A stretch of 64,000 bases of DNA from NCBI RefSeq assembly GCF_000283155.1, contig NW_004454163.1:19363648-19427647 (forward strand), written 5' to 3'. Below, in pieces: positions 50,390-61,479 of the stretch. The position numbers and the translations under genes are program-made. Source of the DNA: Ceratotherium simum simum (Eukaryota > Chordata > Mammalia > Perissodactyla > Rhinocerotidae). The notes under the pieces were generated by a model. That model was not told the DNA's origin. It did not search any database and was given only the letters and a program-made list of their open reading frames with translations. Each line of letters begins with the position of its first letter. Positions within the stretch are counted from its first letter, which is position 1.

Positions 50390-51373
50390 CCACTGAAAGC
50401 GAGATAGGTGTTCCTTTGTAAGTTATTTTCTTCTGCCTTGCTGTCCTTAATATTTTTTCTTTGGCATTGACTTTTGCCAGCTTTACTACTATGTGCCTTG
50501 GAGAAGGTCTTTTTACATTGATGTGTTTAGGAGTCCTGTTGGCTTCTTCCACTTGTATTTCCAGCTCCATTCCAAGGTTTGGAAGTTCTCAACTATTATT
50601 TCTTTGAACAAGCTTTCTGGTCCATTCTCCTTCTCTTCTCCCTCTGGAATACCTATAATCCTTATCTTGCATTTCCCAATTGAGTTGGATATTTCTAGGA
50701 GAATTTATTCATTTCTTTTTAGTCTTAGTTCTCTCTCCTCTTCCATGTGAAGCATTTCTATATTTCTGTCCTCCAAGCTGCTAATTTTGTCCTCCATAGT
50801 ATCAGTTCTGTTGTTCAGGGATTTCAGATTTATCTCATCCATTGTGGGTTTTTTTAGTTGTTGTTTGGTGAGGAAGATAGGCCCTGAGCTAACATCTTTT
50901 GCCAATCTTCCTCTTTTTGCTGAGGAAGACTGGCTCTGAGCTAACATCTGTAGATTGGCTCTGAGCTAACATCTGTGCCAATCCTCCTCCACTTTATACG
51001 TGAACACCACCACAGCATGGCTTGATGAGTGCTGTGTCGCTCATTGCCTGCAATTATATCCTGCAAACCCTGGGCCACCAAAGTGCAGCACACAAACTCA
51101 ACCACTATGCCACCGGGCCAGCCCCTCATCCATTGTGTTTTTCATCTCCAATATTTCTGATCGGTTTTTCTTTATAGTTTCAATGTCTTTTGTGAAGAAG
51201 TTCCTGATTTCATTGAACTGTCTATCTGTGTTTTCTTGTAATTCATTGAGTTTTTTTATGATAGCTATTTTGAATTCTCTATCATTTAGATTATAAATTT
51301 CTGTGCCTTCAGTATTAATTTTTGGGTGCTTGTCATTTTCCTTCTGGTCTAGAGATTTAATATATTTTTTCAT
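50390..51373 (-). pseudogene. L1 ORF1p pseudogene (L1-B)
   Basis: Starts MKKYIKSLDQKENDKHPK and contains KKLNELQENTDRQFNEIRN, EANRTPKHINVKRPSPRHI and GTPISLSVDFPAETL. Interrupted by the ERE at 50847-51124. Same family as L1-A ORF1, but without the AAAC expansion. Confidence 0.85.
50847..51124 (-). mobile_element. ERE-B SINE with 13-bp duplication and extra unit
   Basis: CTCATCCATTGTG flanks it at 50834-50846 and 51125-51137. A short internal unit (GGCTCTGAGCTAACATCTG) is duplicated. Confidence 0.95.
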
Positions 51374-52019
51374 ACCGTTTGACGGCATAGATTTGTGCCT
51401 CCACATAGTGATAGTGTCTGGTCACAGCTTCCACCTGCTGCCACTTGGTGAGGGTCAAGAGCTATGTATTCTGAGCCCACTGTGACCCTGGCTTGCCTGC
51501 TCCTAGCTGCTGGTTTTCCATCCTTTGCATGGGCCTTCTGGCTGATTCCTTGAGCTGGAGTGCCGGGCTGGGGGGAGGGGCACTTTCTTTCTCTTGCACA
51601 ATCCTGGGGCTTTCTCGCTCTGCCCTTGCTATCTGCTTTCCTGAGGTGCTGGCTTGATGAAGACACCCCCGCAGTAGCTTAGTCACCTCTGTGTGGGGCT
51701 TTCACCTGGGCTGTGAGGTAACTTGGAGAGTGATGGTGTTTCCGTGGAGAGCCACCCCTCCCCCCTTTCCTCTGAGAGCTGAGTGGTCTGGAGCCCAGGG
51801 TCACTGCTGTTCGGGAGGGGAGGAGATCTCCTTACCTCCTTCCACTTCCTCCAGGGAGTCCAGCACCTCCACCTTCAGAAGTATGGCTGCGTGGGTCTCA
51901 GATATCTTTTGTTTTGTGTGAATGTCCTCTGTTGGTATATGAGTGTCTTTTTCATTGTATCTTTGGGGGGAGAGTCTAAGGGGAGAGCTCACTCTGCCAT
52001 GATGCTAACATCTCTTTCT

Positions 52020-52650
52020 CATTGAAGTTTGAATTTACATTTCCCTTATAAGAGAGGTTGAGCACTTTTTTCAAGTGTTTAAAAAGCCATTAAAAAAGCT
52101 TTAAAAATAAAAAATAAATACTTTAAAAAGTATTTAAAAGCCATTTGTATTCCTTTTCTGAAAATTGTTCATATTCTTTGTCTGTTTTTCTATTGTGTTT
52201 TTGGTTTTTTTCTTATTAACTTGTAGAAACTCTTTATACACTAAGGGATTAGGCATTTGTTTAAGATAAGAGTTTCAAATATCCATCCACCCCCCAGCCC
52301 CCATTTGTAACTTGTGTTTTGACTTTGTTTATGGTGCTTTTTGCTTTGGTCAAAATATTTTATTTCTGTTTTTAAATTTATCACTCTTGTTTCTCTTACA
52401 GTTTTGTGTTAGAAAAGCATCTCTACTCTGATAATTTTTTAAAAATCTTCCAATTTTGGGGATAGTTTCTGGTTTTATTTTTCAAGTTTAAATATGCTAT
52501 CCATCTGTTGAAAAGCATGAGGGATGAATCCAACTTTATCTTTTTCTCATGGCTACCCAAATGTCATAACAAATTGTTCAATAATCTTTGTTTTCCCTAT
52601 AGATTTAAAATGCTATCTTTATCATATGTTACTTAAGGAAAGTTTTTAAA
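52020..52650 (-). mobile_element. L1M LINE 3' ORF2/UTR fragment
   Basis: Reversed L1 text: AAGAGAGGTTGAGCACTTTT, AACTTGTAGAAACTCTTTAT, GTAACTTGTGTTTTGACTTT. It overlaps in content with 40900-41735, so it is a separate L1M copy and not the continuation of that host element. Confidence 0.7.
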
Positions 52651-52929
52651 AGATAGGAGATACAAGAGAATATTTGCACAGCTGTGAGTCCTCCAGTTGA
52701 GAGAAAGAAAGTGACTCTGCAAGAAAGAAGGTATAATTGTAAGAGGTGAGTCATTGAAAAGGAGAGAGGAGATGGATCTGGACCATAAGTGTGTGTGGGG
52801 GTGTCCTTAGATCAAGGCTGGAGCACATCATCCATGATAACAAGACAGGACTTGGAGGCTATGGAGTGGATGCAAGTAGTTTGGTAGATATGGCGATGGG
52901 AAGGTAATAGGAGGAAACATGGTTGATGT

Positions 52930-53075
52930 TAAACAGCACTTACTATGAATCAGGTACCGTTTTAAGCATTTCACTTGAGTCTTCTCATTGAGAAAACTTT
53001 GAGGGTCTTCTTAAAGATCCTGTGAAGTAGGTGTTCTTACAGTTCACATTCTCTTAAACCAGAAGAGGGATTTTG
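52930..53075 (-). repeat. MIR-like fragment
   Basis: AGCACTTACTATGAATCAGG, GTTTTAAGCATTTCACTTGA, CTGTGAAGTAGGTGTTC. Degraded. Confidence 0.5.
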
Positions 53076-53436
53076 GAGATAGGCTGTTTACTGAACATCT
53101 CAGCGAGCATGTACCCTATTTATGTGGGTCCCAGAATCAGAGACTGGGAGGGTCAACCTAGAGAGTGGATAATAATAAAATCAGGAGAGGGATGTGACAC
53201 TGATGATGGGAATGGAAGTGAGCAGAGCCTCTATGAAGAGAATTGGGCAATAGAAGACAGTAGAATTTTTTGCAACAGATGAATTCCTGAAGTCATTGCA
53301 TAAGGCAAGACTAATTTCCCTTGGCAATGAACATAAAACAAGAGGGAATGTACTCCTAGTACATCTAAATATGCAACCATCATAACATGCTACTTATTTT
53401 TTTCAGCATTATCTCGAATATTTCACAGCATATTTT

Positions 53437-53720
53437 TTAAGAGCACAGACACTGGAGCCAGACTTCCTAGTTTCAAATCCTATCTCCTCTCTCCTTTTCA
53501 AGGACTGCCATTCACTAGCTGTCTGACCTGGAGAAAGTACTTAAGTTCTCTGTGTCTTAGTTTCCTTAATGTTATCTTTCCTTATCTGTAAAATGGGAAC
53601 AATGCTAATAGGGCCTTCCACATAGGGTTGTTATGAGGATTAAATGAGCTAATATTTATAGAGCAATTAGAAAGGAGCCTGGTACACAGAAAGTGCTACA
53701 TAAGCACTTATTAAGTAAAA
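53437..53720 (+). repeat. MIR SINE, nearly full length
   Basis: AGCACAGACACTGGAGCCAG, CTAGCTGTCTGACCTGG, CTTATCTGTAAAATGGGAAC, GGTTGTTATGAGGATTAAAT. Confidence 0.85.
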
Positions 53721-53984
53721 AATCATTAACTATGTTTCAGAGGAATATTTCCTAAATTAACAGCATGGCATATCATGCATTTCTTTTTTCTTTTTTTTTA
53801 AAGCTTTTTCATAGTATTTCATCACATCTAAATTCTGTTGCAAAGTTATTAATATTTTGGGGTATTTTTCCAGCATTAGTGTTAGCACCCCATCTTAGTG
53901 GAGGACATTGTTTTAGGATATAGAAAATACTTTGAAAGTTATAACAGTGAATAGCACAATAATTGGTAAAATCACTTATGTGCT

Positions 53985-54270
53985 CACAAACATAGTGTTG
54001 AGCGAAAACAGTCACACATGAAAGAGAATGATTGTATTTATAATGTTTCATTTATATAAAAGACAAAAACTAATCTTTTCTGTAAGAAGTCAGGATGGTG
54101 GGTGCCCTTGGAGGGGGAAGGATGACTGGAAGGAGGTAGGAGGTAGAAGGTGTCTTCTGGGTGCTGATGATTTTATTTCTTAATCTGAGTGCTGGTTACA
54201 CAGTTTCTTAGCCTGCATGCTGGTCCAGTTTATGAAAATTCTAGAGTTGTACACATATTGTACATGTCCT
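53985..54270 (+). mobile_element. L1M 3' end
   Basis: GTGTTGAGCGAAAACAGTCA, TGCCCTTGGAGGGGGAAGGA, CTGAGTGCTGGTTACACAG, TTCTAGAGTTGTACACATA. Confidence 0.65.
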
Positions 54271-54359
54271 TTCCTTTATATATGTTATTATTATATATAT
54301 TATTCTTCAGTATTCTTAATTTGTATGAGGTTTCAATACTTTTAAGTAACAGCGTGTGC

Positions 54360-54425
54360 ATTAGTTTGCCTGGCTGCCATAACAAAGTACCATAGACTGG
54401 GGTGGCTTAAACAACAGAATTCATA
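54360..54425 (-). mobile_element. MLT1 LTR fragment
   Basis: ATTAGTTTGCCTGGCTGCCA, AACAAAGTACCATAGACTGG and GGTGGCTTAAACAACAGAAT, then it breaks off. Confidence 0.7.
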
Positions 54426-54936
54426 AAATTTCTGTCTGTCTCATGAATCCATTCAATTAAGAAGCCATTACAAGTACAAGGTGGGCTGTGCACTGTCCAT
54501 GTATAGTAAATGCGAAGGGGCAGTCTACTGTCTAATTAGGTAGACAGCAAGACACAGACACATTTTATAAAGAAGTAAACCCAATGGAAGCAATGCCATA
54601 AAACAACACAGGACTCATGCCCCAAAGAGTTGTGCAGATCTTAAGTAATGTTGGTGACTGCATTCTGTGGCATTCTGCATTTTGGGGCATATGGACAACA
54701 TGCCAATACTGGTTGAATAAATGTTACAATAGCCTTTAAGGTTTTGGCTGACCATGTACCAGGTGAGCTGGGTTAGATTCAGAGAAGGGGAAGGACTGAC
54801 ATTTATTCTACCAGGCATCGTGGCTGGATGCTCTTTATTTGCTAGTTCATGGAACGTCATGACTGGATGAGGTAGGTGTCGCAGGTTGGGCTCCCCAGGA
54901 TGCAGAGTCTAAGATAGAGATGAAGAAGTGCTCGTG

Positions 54937-55195
54937 AGGGCCAGCCTGGTGGTACAGCTGTTAAGCGTGTGCGCTCTGCTTTGGCGGCCCAGGGTTTGTG
55001 GGTTCGGATCCCTGGTGCGCACCGACACACCGCTTGTTAAGCCATGCTGTGGCAGAGTCCCATATAAAGTAGAGGAAGATGGGCATGGATGTTAGCCCAG
55101 GGACAGTCTTCCTCAGCAAAAAAGAGGAGGATTGGCATCAGATGTTAGCTCAGGGCTGATCTTCCTCACCAAAAAAAAAAAAGAAAAAACCAAAC
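54937..55195 (+). mobile_element. ERE-B SINE with target duplication
   Basis: AGGGCCAGCCTGGTGGTAC head, GGTTCGGATCC B box, long body and A tail. Flanked by AAGAAGTGCTCGTG / AAGAAGTGCTTGTG. Confidence 0.94.
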
Positions 55196-55209
55196 AAGAA
55201 GTGCTTGTG

Positions 55210-57660
55210 GATTCAATACTGTGGGAAGGAGGGTAAGGAAGCAGGATTGATGAGAGGGCCAACTCAGGCTGTGATGCAGTCCCAATGAAGGTTTCAGCCA
55301 GCACCCCACCCCGACCCCAGGGGAATTCTGGAGCTGGATGTTCCTTCAACGTTGTCCCAAGTTGGGTGTGCAGCTGAGCTTGTATACTCCCTGATTGATC
55401 AGTCATTGGGTGTGGGCTGCCCCAGGAAGGAGGTGTGACCTTGGGTGAGGCAGTTTTCTTCAGCCAATCTTCAAAGAAGACTGACAGCTGAGGACTGATA
55501 GCACTCCTAATAGATGGAGAATAAGTCCTTCCTCCCTGAAGAGGGATCTGGGAGGCCCATCCCAGAGTCCACCACAGTGGGTATTATTGGTTCATTCTAC
55601 AGATAAGAAAACCAAGGTTCAGCAGGGACAGAGCCAGGATTTGAACCTAAATCTACCCTCAGTGTCTGTGTTCTTCTCCACCATCCTTGCTGCCAATTCC
55701 GCACATTCCTGCCTTCCTGACTGCTTACCAGTGACCTCGACGTTTCCTGGTGACCTTGACTCACCATGGCTAGCCTCCCTTCCCCATTCTGCCTTGGGGC
55801 AGTCTGACTCAAGCTTCACTCTAGCATTTGCAATGCTCTCCAGGTCCACCATCCCACTTTCTCAGTCCACTGTTGCCTGCAATCATCAAGATGGACCTAA
55901 TGAAAGCAGTGTTGAGGAGGATTACTCTGGCTCTGAGACGCTGGGTGGATTGGTGAGGGCAAGAACCTGGAATTAGATTCTGGCAGAGCACGGGAAAAGT
56001 CGTAGCAGATATTCAGGCATGAGGTAATAAGAGTTTGGCAAGGGCAAAGAAGGTAGGGAAGGAATAGCAAAAGCCTTTGGGCTCCTCAAACACAATTTAA
56101 ACACAGCTCCCCTGAGACCTTCTATTGGATTCTCCTTAGTGGTGACTGCTGGGGCCTCATTTACTATGTAGATCTCCAGGGAGCAGCAGGAAACAACAAA
56201 TCCTTAGCCTTTCAAAATGGTGGCCATTCTCCTCATTGACCTGACAAAGACAGATGTCAAGTGGGCCCTGCAGGAGTTTGACAGTTTGTCCAAACGACTG
56301 TTTTCAGTCAAGGTTATAAATCTCTTAGGAAAAGGTTTGCCTGCCTGGCCATTCAATCATTTGGCCAATATGGATTAGTCTGACCATCTTCTCAGAAAGG
56401 AATATCTCTGGAGATTTTCAGATGGGTCAATATTTAATGTTCTGTGTTTTAGCATTATCATCCACCTCCCCCACCCCTTTGTATAATACTCTTCGAGGGT
56501 TGGCTCCTGGGCCTCCAGGACAGTCAGGGGAGGAAAGTCTTAATTCCTTGGCAGAGATTTATTTGGCTCTCCTCAATCTGAGCCTCCCCACACAATGCTG
56601 TTTGAGCCTCACCTAGAAATTGGCCTTATTTGCCAGGAAAGGGGAATTCTTTACATGACAACAAGGAAAATGTAATCCCTTATGCAGGGGGGTTGAGTCC
56701 TTTTCTTTGCCTCTCTGACAGGTGTGCTGCTGCCGTCTCCTCTCTGCCTCCTGGTCTGTCTTTCCCATACCTCCCAGAGCTAGCACTGAGTGGAGGGAAT
56801 CATGGAGAGGGATATTGGCAACCGGTACCTGGGGATGGAGTTCCATTTCTGCCCAGCTAGGGGTTTCAATGCAAGTTACTTGGTTTCAATGAGCTTTGCT
56901 CCTTTATCTGTAAAAGGAAGATAATACCAATTGTACTGGGTTGCTGGGAAAGTTGTAAGAGAAAGTTAACAGACAGTGAATAGCACAAGACAGATATGCA
57001 GTAAATATTGGCTCATTCCTCCTTTCTCCCTCCTTCTCCTTAGAATTTATTCTTGGACATTACCTAATCTGATTCTTTTCCCAAAGCAAGGATTTCCATT
57101 ATGATATCCAGCGCTGGTTACCCTCTGGGTGTCTCCTCCAGATCCAGTCTCTGGTGTCTGTGCTTTGCTCTAGGCCCCGTGAGGCTGAGCCTACTGACTA
57201 TCACCCAGCTGACTTCTGGTTGGGTGTGGTCAATGGTGAACATGGGCAGGAACTGGGAGGTCAGGGGGAGAGAGGCTGGGCTATTTTTTCCTAGCTCCCT
57301 TGCTGCCCTGGCACCAGGTTCTGGAGTAGCTGCATCCCTCTGAGAATGCAGCCCCTGCCAGATTGTCCCTCGTCCCGAGCTCAGATCTCCCCGGGCTCCA
57401 TTGCAGTACCTCCTTGTCCCATCAGTCCCGGGCGTGGAAACGTCTCTCTGTTGTTGCTAGTCTCTGCGTGCCTCAATGTCCCTTGTTAGTTCCCCTAACT
57501 TTGCCCACATCTCTTGAGTTCCTTAAAGTCTCTTCTGGTGAACTCGCTGCATGGAATTGTATCCTGCTGGCATCCAAACAGAAGGTTATCCACACTCTAT
57601 TTGATTACTTCCAGGGACCAGACTCAATATTTATCTTTTTCACTCCTATTTTAAAATAAT
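55210..57660. other. Mostly unique intergenic DNA with MIR pieces
   Basis: MIR fragments at 55580-55675 (minus; TACAGATAAGAAAACCAAGG) and 56885-57035 (plus; CTTTATCTGTAAAAGGAAGA). Several open frames of 60-130 codons lack any recognisable domain or splice support and are treated as chance. Confidence 0.45.
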
Positions 57661-57679
57661 GATGTACTTGAGGATGGAA

Positions 57680-57905
57680 CTAATATTTAGGGTGCATCTA
57701 CTGTATGTTGAGTGCTGTGTACACCTCGTCACACTTATTCCCCACAACGACTTTGTAGGGAAGATGTACTACCCATGTTTCACCGAGGATGGACTCAAGA
57801 CTCGGGGAAGTTCCATCGCTTGCCCTGGATCCTACAGCTAATAGGTGGCACAGGATGCGTTTGGCATGGAGCTAGGTCAGCCTGACTCCAGCGTTTGCTC
57901 ACTTT
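57680..57905 (-). repeat. MIR SINE
   Basis: GCATCTACTGTATGTTGAGT, CTTATTCCCCACAACGACTT, CCTACAGCTAATAGGTGGCA in reverse MIR order. Confidence 0.75.
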
Positions 57906-58269
57906 CCAATACACTTGCCTATCATGGGGGAGAATTCCAGAAAGGGGAAGCTGGAAATATGGGAAAATTTGCCTCAGATTTCACAATTTTTCCAAAGGCT
58001 AGGTTGGAAAGAAACCCTAATATTGTTCACAAAAACTACTTTTGAAGGATACGTCCTCTTGTGAGGTGGCTAAGTGACACCACGGGCCACTAGATGGCAC
58101 TACTTCAGCGCTGGGTGAACGTTTCCCCATCCTCATTTTTGTGGGCAAAGGGTGTGCCACATAGCAAGTTCTGTTTACCTTGACATGTAAATATGACTTT
58201 GATCTAATGAACTATGTACTTCCTGTAAACTGGGCTGACTTGTAAGCTTTTCAAAGATGAAGTTGTGAA

Positions 58270-58460
58270 CGGGCCGGGATAGGGTGATGGGTGGGGATGG
58301 GGGGATGGGTGNNNNNNNNNNNNNNNNNNNNNNNNNNNNNNNNNNNNNNNNNNNNNNNNNNNNNNNNNNNNNNNNNNNNNNNNNNNNNNNNNNNNNNNNN
58401 NNNNNNNNNNNCTGGGCAGACGGGTGGGGGTGGGGGGATGAGTGAGGGTGGGGGGTGGGG
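58270..58460. repeat. G-rich minisatellite flanking an assembly gap
   Basis: GGGTGGGGATGGGGGGATG-type units on the left and GGGTGGGGGTGGGG-type units on the right of 100 N (58312-58411). The many G-runs can form G-quadruplexes, and the gap probably hides a longer array. Confidence 0.85.
58312..58411. other. Assembly gap (100 N)
   Basis: Exactly 100 N inside the G-rich minisatellite. Probably a placeholder of unknown true length. Confidence 0.95.
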
Positions 58461-58869
58461 AAGTGAAGAGACTGAAAATGATGAAGCCTCAGCCCCAGGG
58501 AAGCCTGCCAGTGTAGTGGGGTGAAACAGTACCCCACCTATAATACCAAACCGAGGAAAACTGTCACTCAAAGACCATGAGAGCATTGGAGCTGGAAGGG
58601 TCTGAGAAGTCTTCTAGCCCAACCCTCTCCTGACACAGGTAAAGAAACATTCTTCTGTTACTTTCTGTACGAGTGATTTCCAGCTTACCCAATTGTTCTA
58701 AGAAAAAACACCGTCCCAACATTTCTTGCCTGTGGCCTTCCTGGTTGCTGCGGTCTTTTGTGAGGTAACTAGGTAAAGGGTGCAACTTTTGCTCCCCACT
58801 CTTTGTTTCTAAGGGGCCTTCTTTTTGTCCATTTGAAATTCTCTAGACAAATTTTTCAAACAGTTTTTT

Positions 58870-59090
58870 CTTTTTTAAACATATTTAAATTAAAAAAAAA
58901 CGGAATACATTCATCTGGTTCAAAAGTCAAAACAATATAAAAAGACATCCAACAAAAGGTCTCACTCCATCTCTTCCCCCTCTGTCTCATCCTCCCCACA
59001 TCAATCCACGGGTGATCGCCATTTTTATTACTTCCTGGATATCCTTCTCGGTTTCTTCATGCAAATACAATCAAGCCTACATACCGAAAG
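58870..59090 (+). repeat. Old LINE 3'-end-like fragment
   Basis: GGTTCAAAAGTCAAAACAAT, AAAAGGTCTCACTCCATCTC, ATGCAAATACAATCAAGCC. Orientation and family uncertain. Confidence 0.45.
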
Positions 59091-59634
59091 GTCTATTTAT
59101 TTCTTTGCGGGAAAGGATTCTCCATTGTTGCTCCCTGGCTGCCAAATGCCCTTTCATTTCCACTTACCCTCAGGGGTGATTTCTATAGTGGCCATATTTT
59201 TTTGGAATACAAAGTTGACACATAAGGTCAGATGGGTACCAGTGACTGTGCCTAGATAGTGCTCCTGTCCTGGAAAATATGGACACTGTCGTCTCTGCAG
59301 CTGGTCCAGAGCTCCTTGTCTTCCCCCAAGTCCCCACGCTCTCTCTCACTCCTGGAGGATGGTTTGCCTCCTACTCCCTGAGCCCTCCAAGCCCGCCCTC
59401 CGAGACACCCTGCTCCTGGCCTCATCACTTCAGAGTCCTTCCACCTCCCCCACCCTTCCCGGCGCTCGCTTCTCCACGGGGCTCCCACTCTCAGCATCCA
59501 CAGGGCTCTCTCTCTTGCCGTTAGACTTGCCCAACTTCTCTTTCTCTTTCCTCCTGTTTTTTACTCTCCCTTTCTTCTCCTTTTTGCCGTCAAAGTTCTC
59601 CAAAGACTAGTTACTGAGATTTCCTCACCACTTA

Positions 59635-59830
59635 GTTCAGTTCACTAAAATTTAATTAGCACCTATAATGTGTGAGTAATGAGCTAGATGAGGAAGATTC
59701 AAAGATAAAAAAGATGTGGTCTCTGCCTCTAAAACACTTAAGCTGAGACCTAATTAAGAGACATAGAGTGGGATACATGCAGTAATGTAGGCGTGGTCTA
59801 ACTAGGCTGAGCACAGACGGAGGAGTCCTT
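59635..59830 (+). repeat. L2 LINE 3'-end fragment
   Basis: TTAGCACCTATAATGTGTGA, GATGTGGTCTCTGCCTCTAA and AGAGACATAGAGTGGGATAC, as in L2-type elements. Confidence 0.55.
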
Positions 59831-60149
59831 ATTTCTGGATATGATGATGATAGTCGTCATTTACTGAGCCCTCCAGGTGCTAGAACTTGGGATATTAAAA
59901 TCCTGATGCTGCTTCCTCAAACAGGGCCCCTAACGTAAATTGACTCCTCTTTCTTTAGTCCTCTGCTTTCTGTCACCTGTTTAGATGCCATTCCTCTCTG
60001 AAGCCCTCCGTAACAGGGTCTTATTCAGATCTAACCTTCTCAGGTACTGCTCCATGCTCCAAACTGCCTTCCCCATCGAAAACAAAGCTGTGCTCCTTCC
60101 CTCAGAGCCCTGTATTTGCTTCCCAGGGTGGCAGCTCTATGAAGATCAC

Positions 60150-60455
60150 TCCTCAGTGTCTGCAGGGGATTGGTTCCAGGACCTCGTGGATACCAAAATT
60201 CGTGGATGCTCAAATCCCTTACATAAAATGGCATAGTATTTGCATATAACTTATGTACATCCTCCTGTATACTTTAAATCATCTCTAGATTAGTTATAAT
60301 ACCTAATACAATGTAAATAGCTGTTGTACTGTATTGTTTAGGGAATAATGAAAAGAAAAAACCTCTGAACATCTTCAGTACAGATGCAACCATCAATCTG
60401 CATCCAATCCATGGATGTGGAACCATAGATACGGAGGGCAGACTGTACTGTTTCC
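60150..60455 (+). mobile_element. MER2/Tigger-type DNA transposon (MITE)
   Basis: CAGTGTCTGCAGGGGATTGG, GGATACCAAAATTCGTGGAT, AATCATCTCTAGATTAGTTA and terminal GATACGGAGGGCAGACTGTA. This is the order of a short TcMar-Tigger derivative. No transposase remains. Confidence 0.8.
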
Positions 60456-60684
60456 TGACAGACCCTTCCCAGCTAAGTAATATAGGTTCATTTTAATAGA
60501 GATCTGGAAAGGCAATTCTTTAACATGAAGGATTCTAGGTCACAAATATGTTTTGAAGATTACTGACAAACTAGAAAACCTCTGGGGAGGGTAGACCAAT
60601 GGATGGAGGTGTCGATGTTGGTGAAATGTCATGTTAGAAGCAGTAAAACAAAAACAAAAACAAAAACAAACTACCAATGATTGA

Positions 60685-61475
60685 ACACTTACTTATCATA
60701 TACCAAGTATTGGCTGAGAATTTTGCTTATAATATCTCAGAATATTAGTTTTCTAGTGCTGCATAATAATGTCACTACAAACTTAGTGGCTTAAAACAAT
60801 ACACATGTGTTATCTTACAGTTTCTGTGTGTCAGGAGTCCAGACAAGGTTGGATTCTCTGCAAGATTGCAATCAAGGGCTGTGTTCTCATCTGAAGGTTT
60901 GACTGGGAAAAGGTCTGCTTCCAAGTTCACATAGTTGTTGGAAAGATTCAAGTCTTTGCTGGCTGTCAGACTGAGGGCCTCAGCTTCTCACTGGCTGTCA
61001 GCTGGAGGCCATTATCAGTTCCTAGTTAGTTGTTGGCCAGGGGCTGCCCTCAGTCCCTTGCCATATGGGCCTCACCAACATGATTCTTACTTCATCAAAG
61101 CCAGCAAGGATAACATCTGCTAGCAAGATGGAAGTTAGAATCTTATGTAACATTATCATGGAAGTGATATCCTGTCACCTTTGCTGTATTCTATGGGTTG
61201 GAAGCACATCACAGGTCCTGCCCATACTCAAGGGGTGGAGATTACGCAAGGATATGAGACAAGGCAGTGGGTGTCATAGGGGCCATCTTAGAGTCTGTCT
61301 GCCCCAGCATCTCTCAAGTAGATATTTCTATTCTTATTATACAGGTGAGGAAAAGGAAGATTAGCAAGATTAAGTAACTTGCCCAAGGGCACTTACGTAG
61401 AAAGTTGTAGAGAAGGGATTCCAAACATGGCTTGTCAGATTTGAAGCTCATAACCATTGTGTTACACTAAGGTAA
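60685..61475 (-). repeat. MIR SINE split by an MLT2-type LTR
   Basis: The left part (AACACTTACTTATCATATAC ... CTTATAATATCTCA) and the right part (TCTCAAGTAGATATTTCT ... AACTTGCCCAAGGGCACTTA) form one reverse MIR. The shared TCTCA at both edges is a 5-bp target duplication of the LTR. Confidence 0.7.
60742..61312 (-). mobile_element. MLT2-type ERVL solo LTR
   Basis: Reverse MLT2 text: CTTAGTGGCTTAAAACAATA, GTGTCAGGAGTCCAGACAAG, GACTGAGGGCCTCAGCTTCT, AGTGATATCCTGTCACCTTT, GGGGCCATCTTAGAGTCTGT. The 5-bp duplication (TCTCA) agrees with ERVL integration. Confidence 0.82.
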
Positions 61476-61479
61476 ATTG

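Larger units (their letters stand above)
45019..52016 (-). mobile_element. L1 LINE, near full length (L1-B), interrupted by four EREs
   Basis: The 3' UTR is at the left (from 45019), the ORF2 C-terminus at about 45160-45560 and the RT domain around 47.0-47.5 kb. The endonuclease domain is at about 49.3-49.6 kb, ORF1 at about 50.39-51.37 kb and a GC-rich 5' UTR ends at about 52016. EREs at 45896-46080, 47856-48076, 48648-48890 and 50847-51124 break it. Length without them is about 6.1 kb, normal for a full-length L1. ORFs contain many stops. Confidence 0.88.

Noticed and set aside
42416..51406. Open frames with good protein similarity
   Set aside because: They are L1 ORF1/ORF2 remnants with stops and SINE insertions, not host genes.
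45019..52016. L1-A plus L1-B as one L1 inverted by twin priming
   Set aside because: Twin priming would put the inverted 5' part on the far side of the 3' part, and both elements carry their own 5' end and ORF1.
55587..55976. 129-codon open frame
   Set aside because: No conserved motif. It overlaps a MIR fragment and has no plausible promoter or splice support.
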